From positions 310,001 to 374,000 of the forward strand of contig NZ_JBNJLT010000004.1 of the NCBI RefSeq assembly GCF_050113635.1: a DNA stretch of 64,000 nucleotides, in the 5' to 3' direction. Position 1 is the stretch's first letter. Every line of letters starts with the position of its first letter. The notes beneath the pieces were generated by a model. It saw only the letters and a program-made list of their open reading frames with translations. It searched no databases and was not told the DNA's origin. Shown piece after piece: positions 51,613-59,695 of the stretch. The DNA is from Marinimicrobium sp050113635. Its GTDB lineage: Bacteria; Pseudomonadota; Gammaproteobacteria; Pseudomonadales; Cellvibrionaceae. A program made the translations under genes and the position numbers.

Positions 51613-52305
51613 TCAATTCTGTCCGAAGTGCGTGGCCGCCGCTTCGGTGGCGTTCTCCAGATGTTTGCGCATGGCTTGCCGGGCGCCTTCGGCGTCACGG
51701 TTTGCCAGGGCTTCAATAATGGTGCGGTGGTCTTCCAGGATAGGGTGAACGCCTTCCTGGCGAATGCGCTGCGAAAAAGCGGTGTGCAGCTCGGATTGAT
51801 TGCGCAGTTCCCACAGCCAGTCCACGACCGCATAAATAGCCGTGTTCTGGCAAGCCATTGCAATAATGTTGTGAAATTTCCAGTCCGCCTGTTCTGAGGC
51901 ATCCTGTTTTTTGTTTTCCTCTTCCATTTCCCGGTAGGCGGCCCAGAGCTTTTCAATCTGCTCGTCCGAAATACGTTCAGCGGCCAGGGCGCAGGCTTCG
52001 GTTTCCAGCAGCATGCGGGTTTCCAGAATCTCGAAAGGGCCGATGCCTTTATCCCGTACTTCCAGCCTGGGTTTTTTACGGGTCACATAAATGCCGGAGC
52101 CGGTCCGGATTTCAATCACGCCTTGCAGTTCCAGGGCGATCATGGCTTCGCGGATGGTCGGGCGGCTTACCCCCAGGCGCTCGGCCAGTTCCCGTTCGGC
52201 GGGAAATTTCTGACCGGGCTCAATCTTGCCGTCGGAAATCAGTTGCGATAACTGGTTGGCGACCTTGATGTACAAACGGTCGGGCTTAATGGCTTCAAAC
52301 TGCAT
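51613..52305 (-). CDS. GntR-family (FadR subfamily) regulator of the uronate locus
   Basis: Start at ATG 52305 (MQFEAIKPDRLYIKV); the longer frame to 52518 is spurious. 230 aa. Winged helix: YIKVANQLSQLISDGKIEPGQKFPAERELAERLGVSRPTIREAMIALELQGVIEIRTGSGIYV. The C-terminal FCD domain (ETRMLLETEACALAAERISDEQIEKLW ... DWKFHNIIAMACQN) has the D, H and H used for metal and ligand. It is the best candidate to bind the six ATTGGY-N11-ACCAWY sites, including site C in front of its own gene. The ligand is probably a uronate breakdown product. Confidence 0.9.
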   Translation of the reverse strand: MQFEAIKPDRLYIKVANQLSQLISDGKIEPGQKFPAERELAERLGVSRPTIREAMIALELQGVIEIRTGSGIYVTRKKPRLEVRDKGIGPFEILETRMLLETEACALAAERISDEQIEKLWAAYREMEEENKKQDASEQADWKFHNIIAMACQNTAIYAVVDWLWELRNQSELHTAFSQRIRQEGVHPILEDHRTIIEALANRDAEGARQAMRKHLENATEAAATHFGQN

Positions 52306-52422
52306 GGTGGTGTGTCCTCGTGAGGCGGGGCGCGACCCTGGCAGTAGTTGGTGTGGCACGCTCCGCGCGCAGCGCGTTGCGACGTTCGTCGAGCGCCTTC
52401 TCTGATTAACCATCAAGTGTAC

Positions 52423-52445
52423 TATGGACAAGGGGTAAAGCCAAT
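52423..52445 (-). promoter_or_regulatory. Uronate-locus operator-like motif, site C
   Basis: On the minus strand: ATTGGC, 11-bp spacer, TCCATA. 118 bp upstream of the GntR gene, consistent with autoregulation. The right half is weaker. Confidence 0.5.
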
Positions 52446-52541
52446 TGGCCTTGGTGTTGTTGGCGGGCGGGCGGGATAAAAGGTAAACGGTAGGGTGAAA
52501 AAACGGGCCGGAGCACAAGGCGTGCTCCGGCCGTGCGTCAA

Positions 52542-55028
52542 TCAGGGCTGAATTTCGCCCGTTTGATCCACGTAGACGTACACGCCTTTGACATCCTGAC
52601 TGCGCAACTCAATGATGGAGGATTGCGCCGGGTCGGGTCGGTAGAGAATGGAAGCGTAGCCATTGGCCATTTCAATCTCGCTGCTCTTATCCGGCGTCCC
52701 ATAGTTTTCCAGCAGCTCGCCCGCTTCCCCAAGGTTGCTGAAGTACACGCGCTCGTCACAGGTAATGCAGCGGTCGCCGTTCTTGTCCACCGCTTCGGCC
52801 TCGATTAACAACAGGCCGTCGTCCTGGGTACTGGCACTGAGTTTGATGTGCTCCAGCTTGTTGAGCGGATCGACGATGTAGGTCACGGTCATTTGATCCT
52901 CGGCGACTCGCTTCCCGTCTTTGTAACCCACGACGGCCAATGCGTTTTCGCCTTCGTTCAGCTCGGTGGTCCACACCAGGCCACCGGCGGGGACTTGTTT
53001 CGGATCGCGCTCCAGGCGTTTGAGGGATTTGCCGTTGACGCTCAACTGTGCCGCATCGGTGTTGCAATACACGGTAATGGTTTGCGGCTCGTTTTTCGCG
53101 CCACCGCGATGCGTCCAGGTATGGGACTCGATACGGCAGAACGGGTCCGTGGCCCAGTAGCTGGCGAACACGTAGTAGGCATCTTTTTTACGTCCCTGGC
53201 GATCCACCAGACCTTTCTGGTTCATGTAGGGAATCGGGTTTTCCGGACGCAAGGGGGTGGCGAAGTCTTTGAACGCCCACTGGGCGCTGCCGGCAAAGTT
53301 GGGCAGATTCTCCTGCACCTGAAGGTGCCAGTCGAACAGATCAACAATGTAGCTTTCGTTCCAGTCGGAATCTTTCGCCACGCTTTTCACCACGGCCTGG
53401 TTTACGGCTTCTTCCACATCCACCTGAGCGCCGGGAATCCCGTCTTTGGTGATGGGAGTCGGGGTATGACGCCCGACATGGCTGGAGCCGCCGTATTCCA
53501 TATGCAGCATGTGCGGGTAATCGTTCATCGCTTTGCGCAAGGCTTCTTCATATTGAGCATAAGCGCCGCCGTACCAGCCGGCCCAGATGGACGGTGAGAA
53601 CACATCGACAATATGCGCACCTTCATAGTATTTGCGAATGGAGGTCAGCCGCGTCGGGTCCAGGTCGTGGGCAATATCGTTCAGGTGCTGCAAGTACGGA
53701 TTGAGCTTCTCGGGGTCACCGCCACCGGGGAAGTCTTCTTCCCAGTAAATTTCGTTGCCCAACGACCAGAATACGATGCTCGGGTGATTGCGGTTTTGTG
53801 CAATTTGCTGGCGAAGCAGGCGCTCGGTGTTGTCCTGCCATTGTTCGCCACCCATGCCGCCGCGACACCAGGGCAGTTCGTCCCACAGAATCAGGCCGAG
53901 TTCATCGGCAGCCCGGTAAATTTCCGGGTCCTGGGGGTAGTGGCCGAGGCGCACAAAGTTTGCGCCCAGATCCTTGATCATTTGCATGTCCTGGCGGTGC
54001 AGGCGGTTGGGCATGGCCGCGCCGAGCCCGGCGTGCTCTTCGTGGCGGTGGGTGCCGCGCAACAGTACCCGTTCGCCATTCAGGTAGAACGCGCCGTGGT
54101 CCTTAAATTCAAACCAGCGATAACCGTAGCGGGTGTTGTTGCTGTGCAGTGTGTCGCCGCTTTGTTTCAGTGCGACATCGACACGGTAAAGGTTCGGGTC
54201 TTCCGGTGACCACAGTGCCGGGTTGGGCATGGCTTCGGTGGGCAGCGGCACTTCGAACGCGCCCGGTGCCAGCGATACCGAGCGTGTCAGCTCGGCCACA
54301 GCGTGGCCATCGGGATCGATAATGCGGGCGGTCACCTCGTAGTCACGTTCTTTATTCGAGGTGTTGCGACCGTATACGAGAATGTCCGTCAGACCGCGCT
54401 CGGCATCGACCTCCGGCGTGTCCACACGGACTTGCCCAATGTAGACCTCGGGCACGACTTTCAGCCAGACATCCCGGGTCAGACCGCCGTGAATGACGAA
54501 GTCGGATTTTTGCGACGGAATCAGGTTGGGGTCGTAGGCGTTGCTGACCCGAACCATCAGCGTGTTGTCCTGATTGGCTTTCAGCGCATCGGTGATGTCC
54601 ATTTCAAAACCAATATAGCCACCGACATGCTGGCCGATGTGGTCGCCGTTCAGGTAGACATCGGTGATCATGTTGGCGCCTTCGAAATACAGCAGGTAGC
54701 GCAGGGCGTCCTCGCTCGCTTCAGGGCGCAGGGTTTTTTGATACCAACTGGCGTTGCGTCGATAGCCGGGCAAGGCATCGACACTGTCGGTGGCGTTCCA
54801 GGTGTGGGGGAGGTTCAGGGACTGCCAGCCGCTGGCATCGCGCGCCTGGGTTTCGTTCTCGGTAATATTTTCCAGATAACCCCAGTTGGCGTTGAGCAAC
54901 AGGGTATCCGGTTCGGCGGGCACGACAAACGGCGAGGCCTGGGTCTGGCCCAGTGCCAGCAGCAATCCGGCCAGCAGGCCGGTAGCGCTGCGGCGCAAAC
55001 GGGGGCGTCGGGGTTGATGGTGTTTCAC
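52542..55028 (-). CDS. GH2 family glycoside hydrolase, exported
   Basis: GTG start with first base 55028 after GAGAGG; the frame remains open to 55472 but that part lies inside the PL38-like gene. 828 aa. Signal ends QTQAS. Order: sugar-binding domain (about 45-215), Ig-like (220-320), TIM barrel (325-640) and a C-terminal extension with DUF4982-like and a further Ig-like segment. Acid/base E426 in WSLGNEIYW, nucleophile E511 in HMEYGG. Exo-acting beta-galactosidase, beta-mannosidase or beta-glucuronidase are options. Last gene of the minus-strand operon GH105-PL38-GH2. Confidence 0.87.
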   Translation of the reverse strand: MKHHQPRRPRLRRSATGLLAGLLLALGQTQASPFVVPAEPDTLLLNANWGYLENITENETQARDASGWQSLNLPHTWNATDSVDALPGYRRNASWYQKTLRPEASEDALRYLLYFEGANMITDVYLNGDHIGQHVGGYIGFEMDITDALKANQDNTLMVRVSNAYDPNLIPSQKSDFVIHGGLTRDVWLKVVPEVYIGQVRVDTPEVDAERGLTDILVYGRNTSNKERDYEVTARIIDPDGHAVAELTRSVSLAPGAFEVPLPTEAMPNPALWSPEDPNLYRVDVALKQSGDTLHSNNTRYGYRWFEFKDHGAFYLNGERVLLRGTHRHEEHAGLGAAMPNRLHRQDMQMIKDLGANFVRLGHYPQDPEIYRAADELGLILWDELPWCRGGMGGEQWQDNTERLLRQQIAQNRNHPSIVFWSLGNEIYWEEDFPGGGDPEKLNPYLQHLNDIAHDLDPTRLTSIRKYYEGAHIVDVFSPSIWAGWYGGAYAQYEEALRKAMNDYPHMLHMEYGGSSHVGRHTPTPITKDGIPGAQVDVEEAVNQAVVKSVAKDSDWNESYIVDLFDWHLQVQENLPNFAGSAQWAFKDFATPLRPENPIPYMNQKGLVDRQGRKKDAYYVFASYWATDPFCRIESHTWTHRGGAKNEPQTITVYCNTDAAQLSVNGKSLKRLERDPKQVPAGGLVWTTELNEGENALAVVGYKDGKRVAEDQMTVTYIVDPLNKLEHIKLSASTQDDGLLLIEAEAVDKNGDRCITCDERVYFSNLGEAGELLENYGTPDKSSEIEMANGYASILYRPDPAQSSIIELRSQDVKGVYVYVDQTGEIQP

Positions 55029-55056
55029 GTTGTACCTCTCTGAAAGGTCGTTGTTC

Positions 55057-56358
55057 TCATGGGTGGTTATGGTTGTGATGAGGCTGGAGTGCCGGGACGC
55101 CGGCGGCGCGCTCCGACAGCCACAGTAACGGATGGCGCACCGGCAGGTTGCGCCGCACTTCGTATTCGTCGGGGTCGGCGTCCAGTGATTGCCAGAGATC
55201 GATATCGCCCGGTTTTTCATAAGCCCAGGCGGACAGCACCAGGGAAATCTGCCGTACCGGCCAGTTGTCCCAGTACATGGCGTCCGGCGGCAGGGGCCAT
55301 TGGGTTTTGTCGGCGATATAAGGCCGCATAAAAGCCATGGCACGCGGCAAGCCGCGCCCTTTGTCATCGCGGTACTGCCACAGGTTGTCGTCCGGTGTGG
55401 AGGCAATTTGCGCGAGGGTAGCCATGGCGTCGAGCACGAACAGCGAATAGCCGTAGGGCTTGGTGCGCGCAAGTTCGGCAGGAAAACCCCCGTCGGTATT
55501 CATCATTTCGCCGACGAACCGCGTTTTGAAATCGTGACGAATCTCCGCCAGCAGTGCGGTATTGCCGGTCAGGTCGGCGAAGGCGGCCGCTTGCATGGCC
55601 CAGGTAACGCCATGGTTGTTGGGATGTTCGCGTTCTTTAAGGCCAAAAGGATGCGTGGTCAGCCAGTGAAGGTAATCGGAAAACCAGGTGAGTACCTGTT
55701 CGCGAGTGTCTCCAGTCAGCTGGTCGCGGGCCATCAGATGTTGGGCACTGCGGGCGACTTCGACCAGGTGAATGGTGTCGATCACGCCGATGCTGCGCCC
55801 GGTGTTGCGGCCGTGAATGGCCTGGGCATAGCGCAGGTGTGGCGTCATTCGGGTATCCGCGTCGACAAACCAGGCGTTCAGGTGGCGGATGGCGGCTTGC
55901 GCGTAGCGGCGGTCTTCGGTCAGCAGATACGCGGAGGTCAGGCTGGCCACGATATCGCTGAAGCGCATCAGTGATTGCCGGTGGGCGATAAAGTTGTCCG
56001 GGTTGCTCAGTCCGTCACGCCGAATGTAAGGGCCGTTCGGATTGTCGGGGTCGGGCCACCAGTAGTCGCCTTCGGAATAAAAATCGTGGGCACCACCGGC
56101 ACTGCGTTCACTGTGGTCAGCGGTCACGGTGCGGGGCTCGGCGTTCAAGTAGGCATTGGCTTTGCGCTCGATGCGCGGCTGTTCAATGCGCACCACCTCC
56201 GCTTCGAGGGAGGTGGTGGACGCCAGGCTCTGGTAGCCGCTGAGGCCCTGGTAGTCGCTGAGGCCCTGGCAGCCGCTGAGCCAGGCGCTCACCGCAATGG
56301 TTATTAACAGCCGCCAGGCTTTGGTCGAGCGTGCGGGGAAACGGTGTGGCTGGCTCAT
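55057..56358 (-). CDS. PL38-like alginate-lyase-fold lyase, lipoprotein
   Basis: 433 aa; AAGAG upstream. Lipobox SAWLSGC followed by a short GLSxYQ repeat. The mature part has the (alpha/alpha) alginate_lyase domain: HDFYSEGDYWWPDPDNPNG, AIRHLNAWFVD, IHGRNTGRSIGVIDT, EHPNNHGVTWAMQAAAF and WDNWPVRQ. PL38 enzymes that are characterised act on beta-1,4-glucuronan; alginate is the alternative. Located between GH105 (12 bp upstream) and GH2. Confidence 0.83.
   Translation of the reverse strand: MSQPHRFPARSTKAWRLLITIAVSAWLSGCQGLSDYQGLSGYQSLASTTSLEAEVVRIEQPRIERKANAYLNAEPRTVTADHSERSAGGAHDFYSEGDYWWPDPDNPNGPYIRRDGLSNPDNFIAHRQSLMRFSDIVASLTSAYLLTEDRRYAQAAIRHLNAWFVDADTRMTPHLRYAQAIHGRNTGRSIGVIDTIHLVEVARSAQHLMARDQLTGDTREQVLTWFSDYLHWLTTHPFGLKEREHPNNHGVTWAMQAAAFADLTGNTALLAEIRHDFKTRFVGEMMNTDGGFPAELARTKPYGYSLFVLDAMATLAQIASTPDDNLWQYRDDKGRGLPRAMAFMRPYIADKTQWPLPPDAMYWDNWPVRQISLVLSAWAYEKPGDIDLWQSLDADPDEYEVRRNLPVRHPLLWLSERAAGVPALQPHHNHNHP
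56230..56283 (-). repeat. Three 18-bp tandem repeats next to the lipobox of the PL38-like gene
   Basis: Units from 56230, 56248 and 56266, differing at one to three bases; encode GLSDYQ-like hexapeptides (SGCQGLSDYQGLSGYQSL) just after the lipid-modified Cys. Copy number could change by slippage and alter tether length. Confidence 0.8.
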
Positions 56359-56370
56359 AAACTGGCTCTT

Positions 56371-57582
56371 CTAGCGCTCAGTCTTCGAATAAAGCTCAGA
56401 GGCCGCCAGCAGCAGCGCGCCGACACCGTAGAGCTGAGTGTCGTCCTCGGTGGCACTGCCCGGAGCGAAGCCCACCTGCTGGACCCAGCCGAGCATGCCG
56501 GACGGTTGCACGGCGTTGACCAGCGCCTGCCAGCCGAGCGCCACACTGTCCTCGTACGGTTCGCCTTCAATCAGGCCCTGATTCAGTCCCCAGGCGAGCG
56601 CGAAGACCAGCAGGCCGGTGCCACTGGATTCCGGCGCGGGTGCCTCGTGGTCGGCCAGCAGCGATGAGCGCCAGTTGCCGTCCGGGTGTTGCAGCTCCAC
56701 CAGACGTGCGGCCATACTGCGGTAGAGACGCTCGTAGTTTTCCCGGTGCGCAAAGTCCTCTGGCATTTGCGCCAGAATACGCGCAATACCGGCAAGCACC
56801 CAGCCGTTGCCACGGCCCCAGTAAATCAGGCGACCGGCCTCATCGTGCCGCTCAAAGTAACGGCTGTCGCGCAGGTAGAGCTGTTCGTCTTCGTTGAAGA
56901 GGTAACGGGTGGTTTCCCAGAATTCCTGGTCGGCAAACTCGGCGTAGCGCGGGTCGCCGGTCAAACGGCTCAGGTCGAAGAACACCGGGGGGGCCATAAA
57001 AATGGCGTCGGCCCAGCACCAGCGTTCTCGGCATTTTTGATCGTTGAACACGCGGCCATCGGCTTCGAAGCGGTTGCGCTCGTCGTTGATAAACGCCAGA
57101 TCCACCTCGCTCGGATGTTCAACCACCTCTGTGAGTACATCGCGGGTGTTCTCGATCATGTGCTCTTTACCGTATTGGCGGTAGAGATCGATGTAGACCT
57201 GTCCCATGGCGTGGTCATCGGCATCGTACACCCGGGGGCCAAGTTGCCACTGGTTAACTTCGCTCAGGTGTTTCACGGCCGTGCGGTACTCGGGTTGTCC
57301 GGACGCCTCGGCCCAGTGCATCAGGCCGATGTTCAGGGTGGCATTGACCCAGCCCTGGGGCAGCTCACTGGCCCGCTCTTCCTCGCGAAAGTTGTTGGTT
57401 TTCAGATCGTATTGCGCCAACTGCCAGTCAGCGACCCGGTTGGCAACGGCGCGCACAGCGTCCGGGGTGAGTTCGCCGGAGAGGTCCGTGCCGGTGCTCT
57501 CTGGCGGGTGGGCGCAGGCTGCCATGCCCAGGCCGAGCCCCAACGTGAGCAGCGCAGCGAGAGATCGTTGTGGTGTAGTCAT
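56371..57582 (-). CDS. GH105 family unsaturated uronyl hydrolase, lipoprotein-like
   Basis: 403 aa; GAGGG before ATG. Signal with LGLGMAAC, a plausible lipobox. (alpha/alpha)6 barrel typical of GH105/GH88: VANRVADWQLAQYD, WVNATLNIGLMHWAEAS, D192 in WCWADAIFMAPPVFF (probable catalytic Asp) and YWGRGNGWVLAGIARIL. Removes the 4,5-unsaturated uronic acid left by lyases. It leads the minus-strand operon and has site D upstream. Confidence 0.9.
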   Translation of the reverse strand: MTTPQRSLAALLTLGLGLGMAACAHPPESTGTDLSGELTPDAVRAVANRVADWQLAQYDLKTNNFREEERASELPQGWVNATLNIGLMHWAEASGQPEYRTAVKHLSEVNQWQLGPRVYDADDHAMGQVYIDLYRQYGKEHMIENTRDVLTEVVEHPSEVDLAFINDERNRFEADGRVFNDQKCRERWCWADAIFMAPPVFFDLSRLTGDPRYAEFADQEFWETTRYLFNEDEQLYLRDSRYFERHDEAGRLIYWGRGNGWVLAGIARILAQMPEDFAHRENYERLYRSMAARLVELQHPDGNWRSSLLADHEAPAPESSGTGLLVFALAWGLNQGLIEGEPYEDSVALGWQALVNAVQPSGMLGWVQQVGFAPGSATEDDTQLYGVGALLLAASELYSKTER

Positions 57583-57643
57583 GGTTACCCTCGTGTCATT
57601 ATTTTACTGGCTGCGCCCGGGGTGAGGGCGCAGCATGATTGAT

Positions 57644-57666
57644 TTTGGTAATGTGGTAATACCAAT
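57644..57666 (-). promoter_or_regulatory. Uronate-locus operator-like motif, site D
   Basis: On the minus strand: ATTGGT, 11-bp spacer, ACCAAA. 62 bp upstream of the GH105 start. Confidence 0.65.
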
Positions 57667-57699
57667 TTTGGTCAGTCTAAAGGCCTTTCCAGAAAATGT

Positions 57700-59388
57700 C
57701 TATGGCTGGTCCAGTCTCTGCCGAAGCTGGTATTCATACAGCGAGGGTGTGCCGGGCGGTGGTGCGTTCAGGCCGCGCACCACCGCATCGGGCCCATAGT
57801 CCACTTCCAGGGGGTAGTTGCCGTGCACACCGAGCAACCGAGCCTGAGGTCCATCGCTTACGCCATACAGTGCCAAGGGGCGCTCGCTGTCCGCTGGATA
57901 GGTATCGAGTTGAACCCGGATATTCCAGAAGGTGTTGTAGGCCCCGTGAGTGGGTTTCCAGTAGCTGGCGCCGCCGCCCTTGAATAACGGATAGCGGGCG
58001 CGCTCGCGCTGATCCTTGTCCAGGTGTACCAGTACTTCGATGTCATCAAACAGGTTCTGGTGGTTGGCGCCGGAATGCTGATCCAGCACCGGCGCCGTGA
58101 ATACCTGGCTCTGGGTATAGATACTGCGGGTGGAGTAGGTGTTGAAGCTCAGCGGGTGGCGTACCTCGTTGTGAACCTTCAAGTGCTTGACCAGCACGTT
58201 GTGCGTATCGCCCATGGCAATACTGTAGTGGGCGAGATTCTCGCCGCTGGTGGTCACGTTTTCCAGCGTGAGATTGGCCACTTCCTCGGTCAGGATACCG
58301 CTGTCGGCGTTGCGGATTCTCAGGTCATTGACCCAGCCGTTGAACACTCGGGTAAGAAAAAGGCCGTTGTAACCGGGTTCGACGTGGTGAGCAATCATTG
58401 GTGAACGGGGGAAGGTGAGGCTCAGCCGCTCAATGCCCACTTCGGTGAGGTGCGGCCAATCGGTGATTTCGGTATGGCCACCACTGGCCTCAATGTCGTG
58501 CAGCAAAGTGTCTTTGATACGAATGCGATTGCCGTCCACCTCAGTGATCAGCACCGGCTGCTTGACCAGGGGCTGGTCGGGCAGTGTCCAGTGGTGCGAG
58601 CCGATATTCAGCTCATTGTGGGGGTAGGGGTACAGGGCCTTTAGCAGCGGGCCGTCTTCGCCGTCCCGGTTGTGCCAGTTGATACTGATGACCTGCCCGG
58701 CTTTCAGGGAATGGTCGGCGTCAACGGTCAGCCAGGAGTCGCCGCGCTGGCCCTGGATAGCGTGCGCCAACGACGCCTGCGGTTGATTGTAGTCTTCCAG
58801 ATACGCTTTTACCCGCTGGCCGGGAACCCGCGTCCAGATAAAGCCACCTGCCCAGGAGTATTGAGAGAAAGCCAAATCGATATGGTTGGCTTTTTCCCGC
58901 TGGCGTTTGTCCTGGGCGACCAGGTATTCGCGCAGTTCCCGCAAATCCGGCGGGTCTGGCAGGTATTGCAACGGCCGTGGGAAGTAGAGCTCGGTGGCGC
59001 CGCTGCCCTGCCCTCGCAAAACCATCTGGCTGCGTTCCAGGTAGAGAATATCACTGACAATAATCCGGCCAGCGGGCAATTGCAGCACCACTGGCCCTGA
59101 GGTGTCATGAGCCACGGCCAGGGCTTTTTTCAGGGCCACACTGTCGTCTTTATCGTCATCGGCTTGCACGCCGTACTCGGTGGCCTCAATGACGGTGGGG
59201 TTGTCGAGTGCTGGAGCCTTTTCCCCGAATTGATAGCCCGCATAGGAGAAGTCCGGCAAATAACCGTCTTCGGCGGTGAAAGGGGCGGGCTGAGCCTGCA
59301 GGGCGGCTGGTGCAGAAAACGCAAGGATTATTGCGCAAATGCCCGCACCTTTGCGGGCAGGTGTCCTCTCTCTTCGGGATCGCAACAT
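57700..59388 (-). CDS. Right-handed beta-helix (pectate-lyase-like) exported protein
   Basis: 562 aa; AAGAGG upstream. Signal ends AALQAQ. VIEATEYGVQADDDKDDSVALKKALAVAHDTSGPVVLQLPAGRI is the standard entrance of parallel beta-helix lyases and hydrolases. Later, turns such as LTLENVTTSGENLAHYSI, VLVKHLKVHNEVRHPLSF and NLFDDIEVLVHLDKDQ fit helix rungs. Uronate polymer context suggests a lyase or hydrolase, but I see no diagnostic catalytic motif of GH28 or PL1, so family and activity stay open. Divergent from the receptor gene. Confidence 0.72.
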   Translation of the reverse strand: MLRSRRERTPARKGAGICAIILAFSAPAALQAQPAPFTAEDGYLPDFSYAGYQFGEKAPALDNPTVIEATEYGVQADDDKDDSVALKKALAVAHDTSGPVVLQLPAGRIIVSDILYLERSQMVLRGQGSGATELYFPRPLQYLPDPPDLRELREYLVAQDKRQREKANHIDLAFSQYSWAGGFIWTRVPGQRVKAYLEDYNQPQASLAHAIQGQRGDSWLTVDADHSLKAGQVISINWHNRDGEDGPLLKALYPYPHNELNIGSHHWTLPDQPLVKQPVLITEVDGNRIRIKDTLLHDIEASGGHTEITDWPHLTEVGIERLSLTFPRSPMIAHHVEPGYNGLFLTRVFNGWVNDLRIRNADSGILTEEVANLTLENVTTSGENLAHYSIAMGDTHNVLVKHLKVHNEVRHPLSFNTYSTRSIYTQSQVFTAPVLDQHSGANHQNLFDDIEVLVHLDKDQRERARYPLFKGGGASYWKPTHGAYNTFWNIRVQLDTYPADSERPLALYGVSDGPQARLLGVHGNYPLEVDYGPDAVVRGLNAPPPGTPSLYEYQLRQRLDQP

Positions 59389-59468
59389 ACATCCATCCTC
59401 TTAATTAGTCGTTATCGTAGGGTGTGTCCGGTTGATTCTTGTTGGTGCGAGGTGATGGTATCAAAAAA

Positions 59469-59491
59469 ATTGGCCTTACAGCTTTACCATC
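59469..59491 (+). promoter_or_regulatory. Uronate-locus operator-like motif, site E
   Basis: ATTGGC, 11-bp spacer, ACCATC; 81 bp from the start of the beta-helix gene. Confidence 0.62.
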
Positions 59492-59588
59492 ATACCATGT
59501 TGGTGCATACTCGCCATAACGGTGACAAACAGAAGCCTGGGAAAACAACGGCGCAACGACGTCAGAGAGAAGCCTGTTTGTCCGCCAA

Positions 59589-59611
59589 GTTGGCCTGACC
59601 GTTTTACAATA
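59589..59611 (+). promoter_or_regulatory. Uronate-locus operator-like motif, site F
   Basis: GTTGGC, 11-bp spacer, ACAATA; 85 bp before the receptor start. Weaker match at both ends. Confidence 0.55.
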
Positions 59612-59695
59612 AGATCCGCTGGCCTTTGGGTCAATTGATCTGAAACCAATAAAACAACTCTGCTAATAACAATCCCATGAGGGAGGACAAGACGT

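Larger units (their letters stand above)
59389..59695. other. Divergent promoter region of beta-helix protein and TonB receptor
   Basis: 307 bp containing two copies (E and F) of the uronate operator-like motif, 120 bp apart, each serving one or both directions. No gene. Confidence 0.55.

Noticed and set aside
55029..55472. N-terminal extension of the GH2 frame
   Set aside because: Lies inside the PL38-like gene; the GTG at 55028 has a ribosome-binding site and is followed by a signal peptide.
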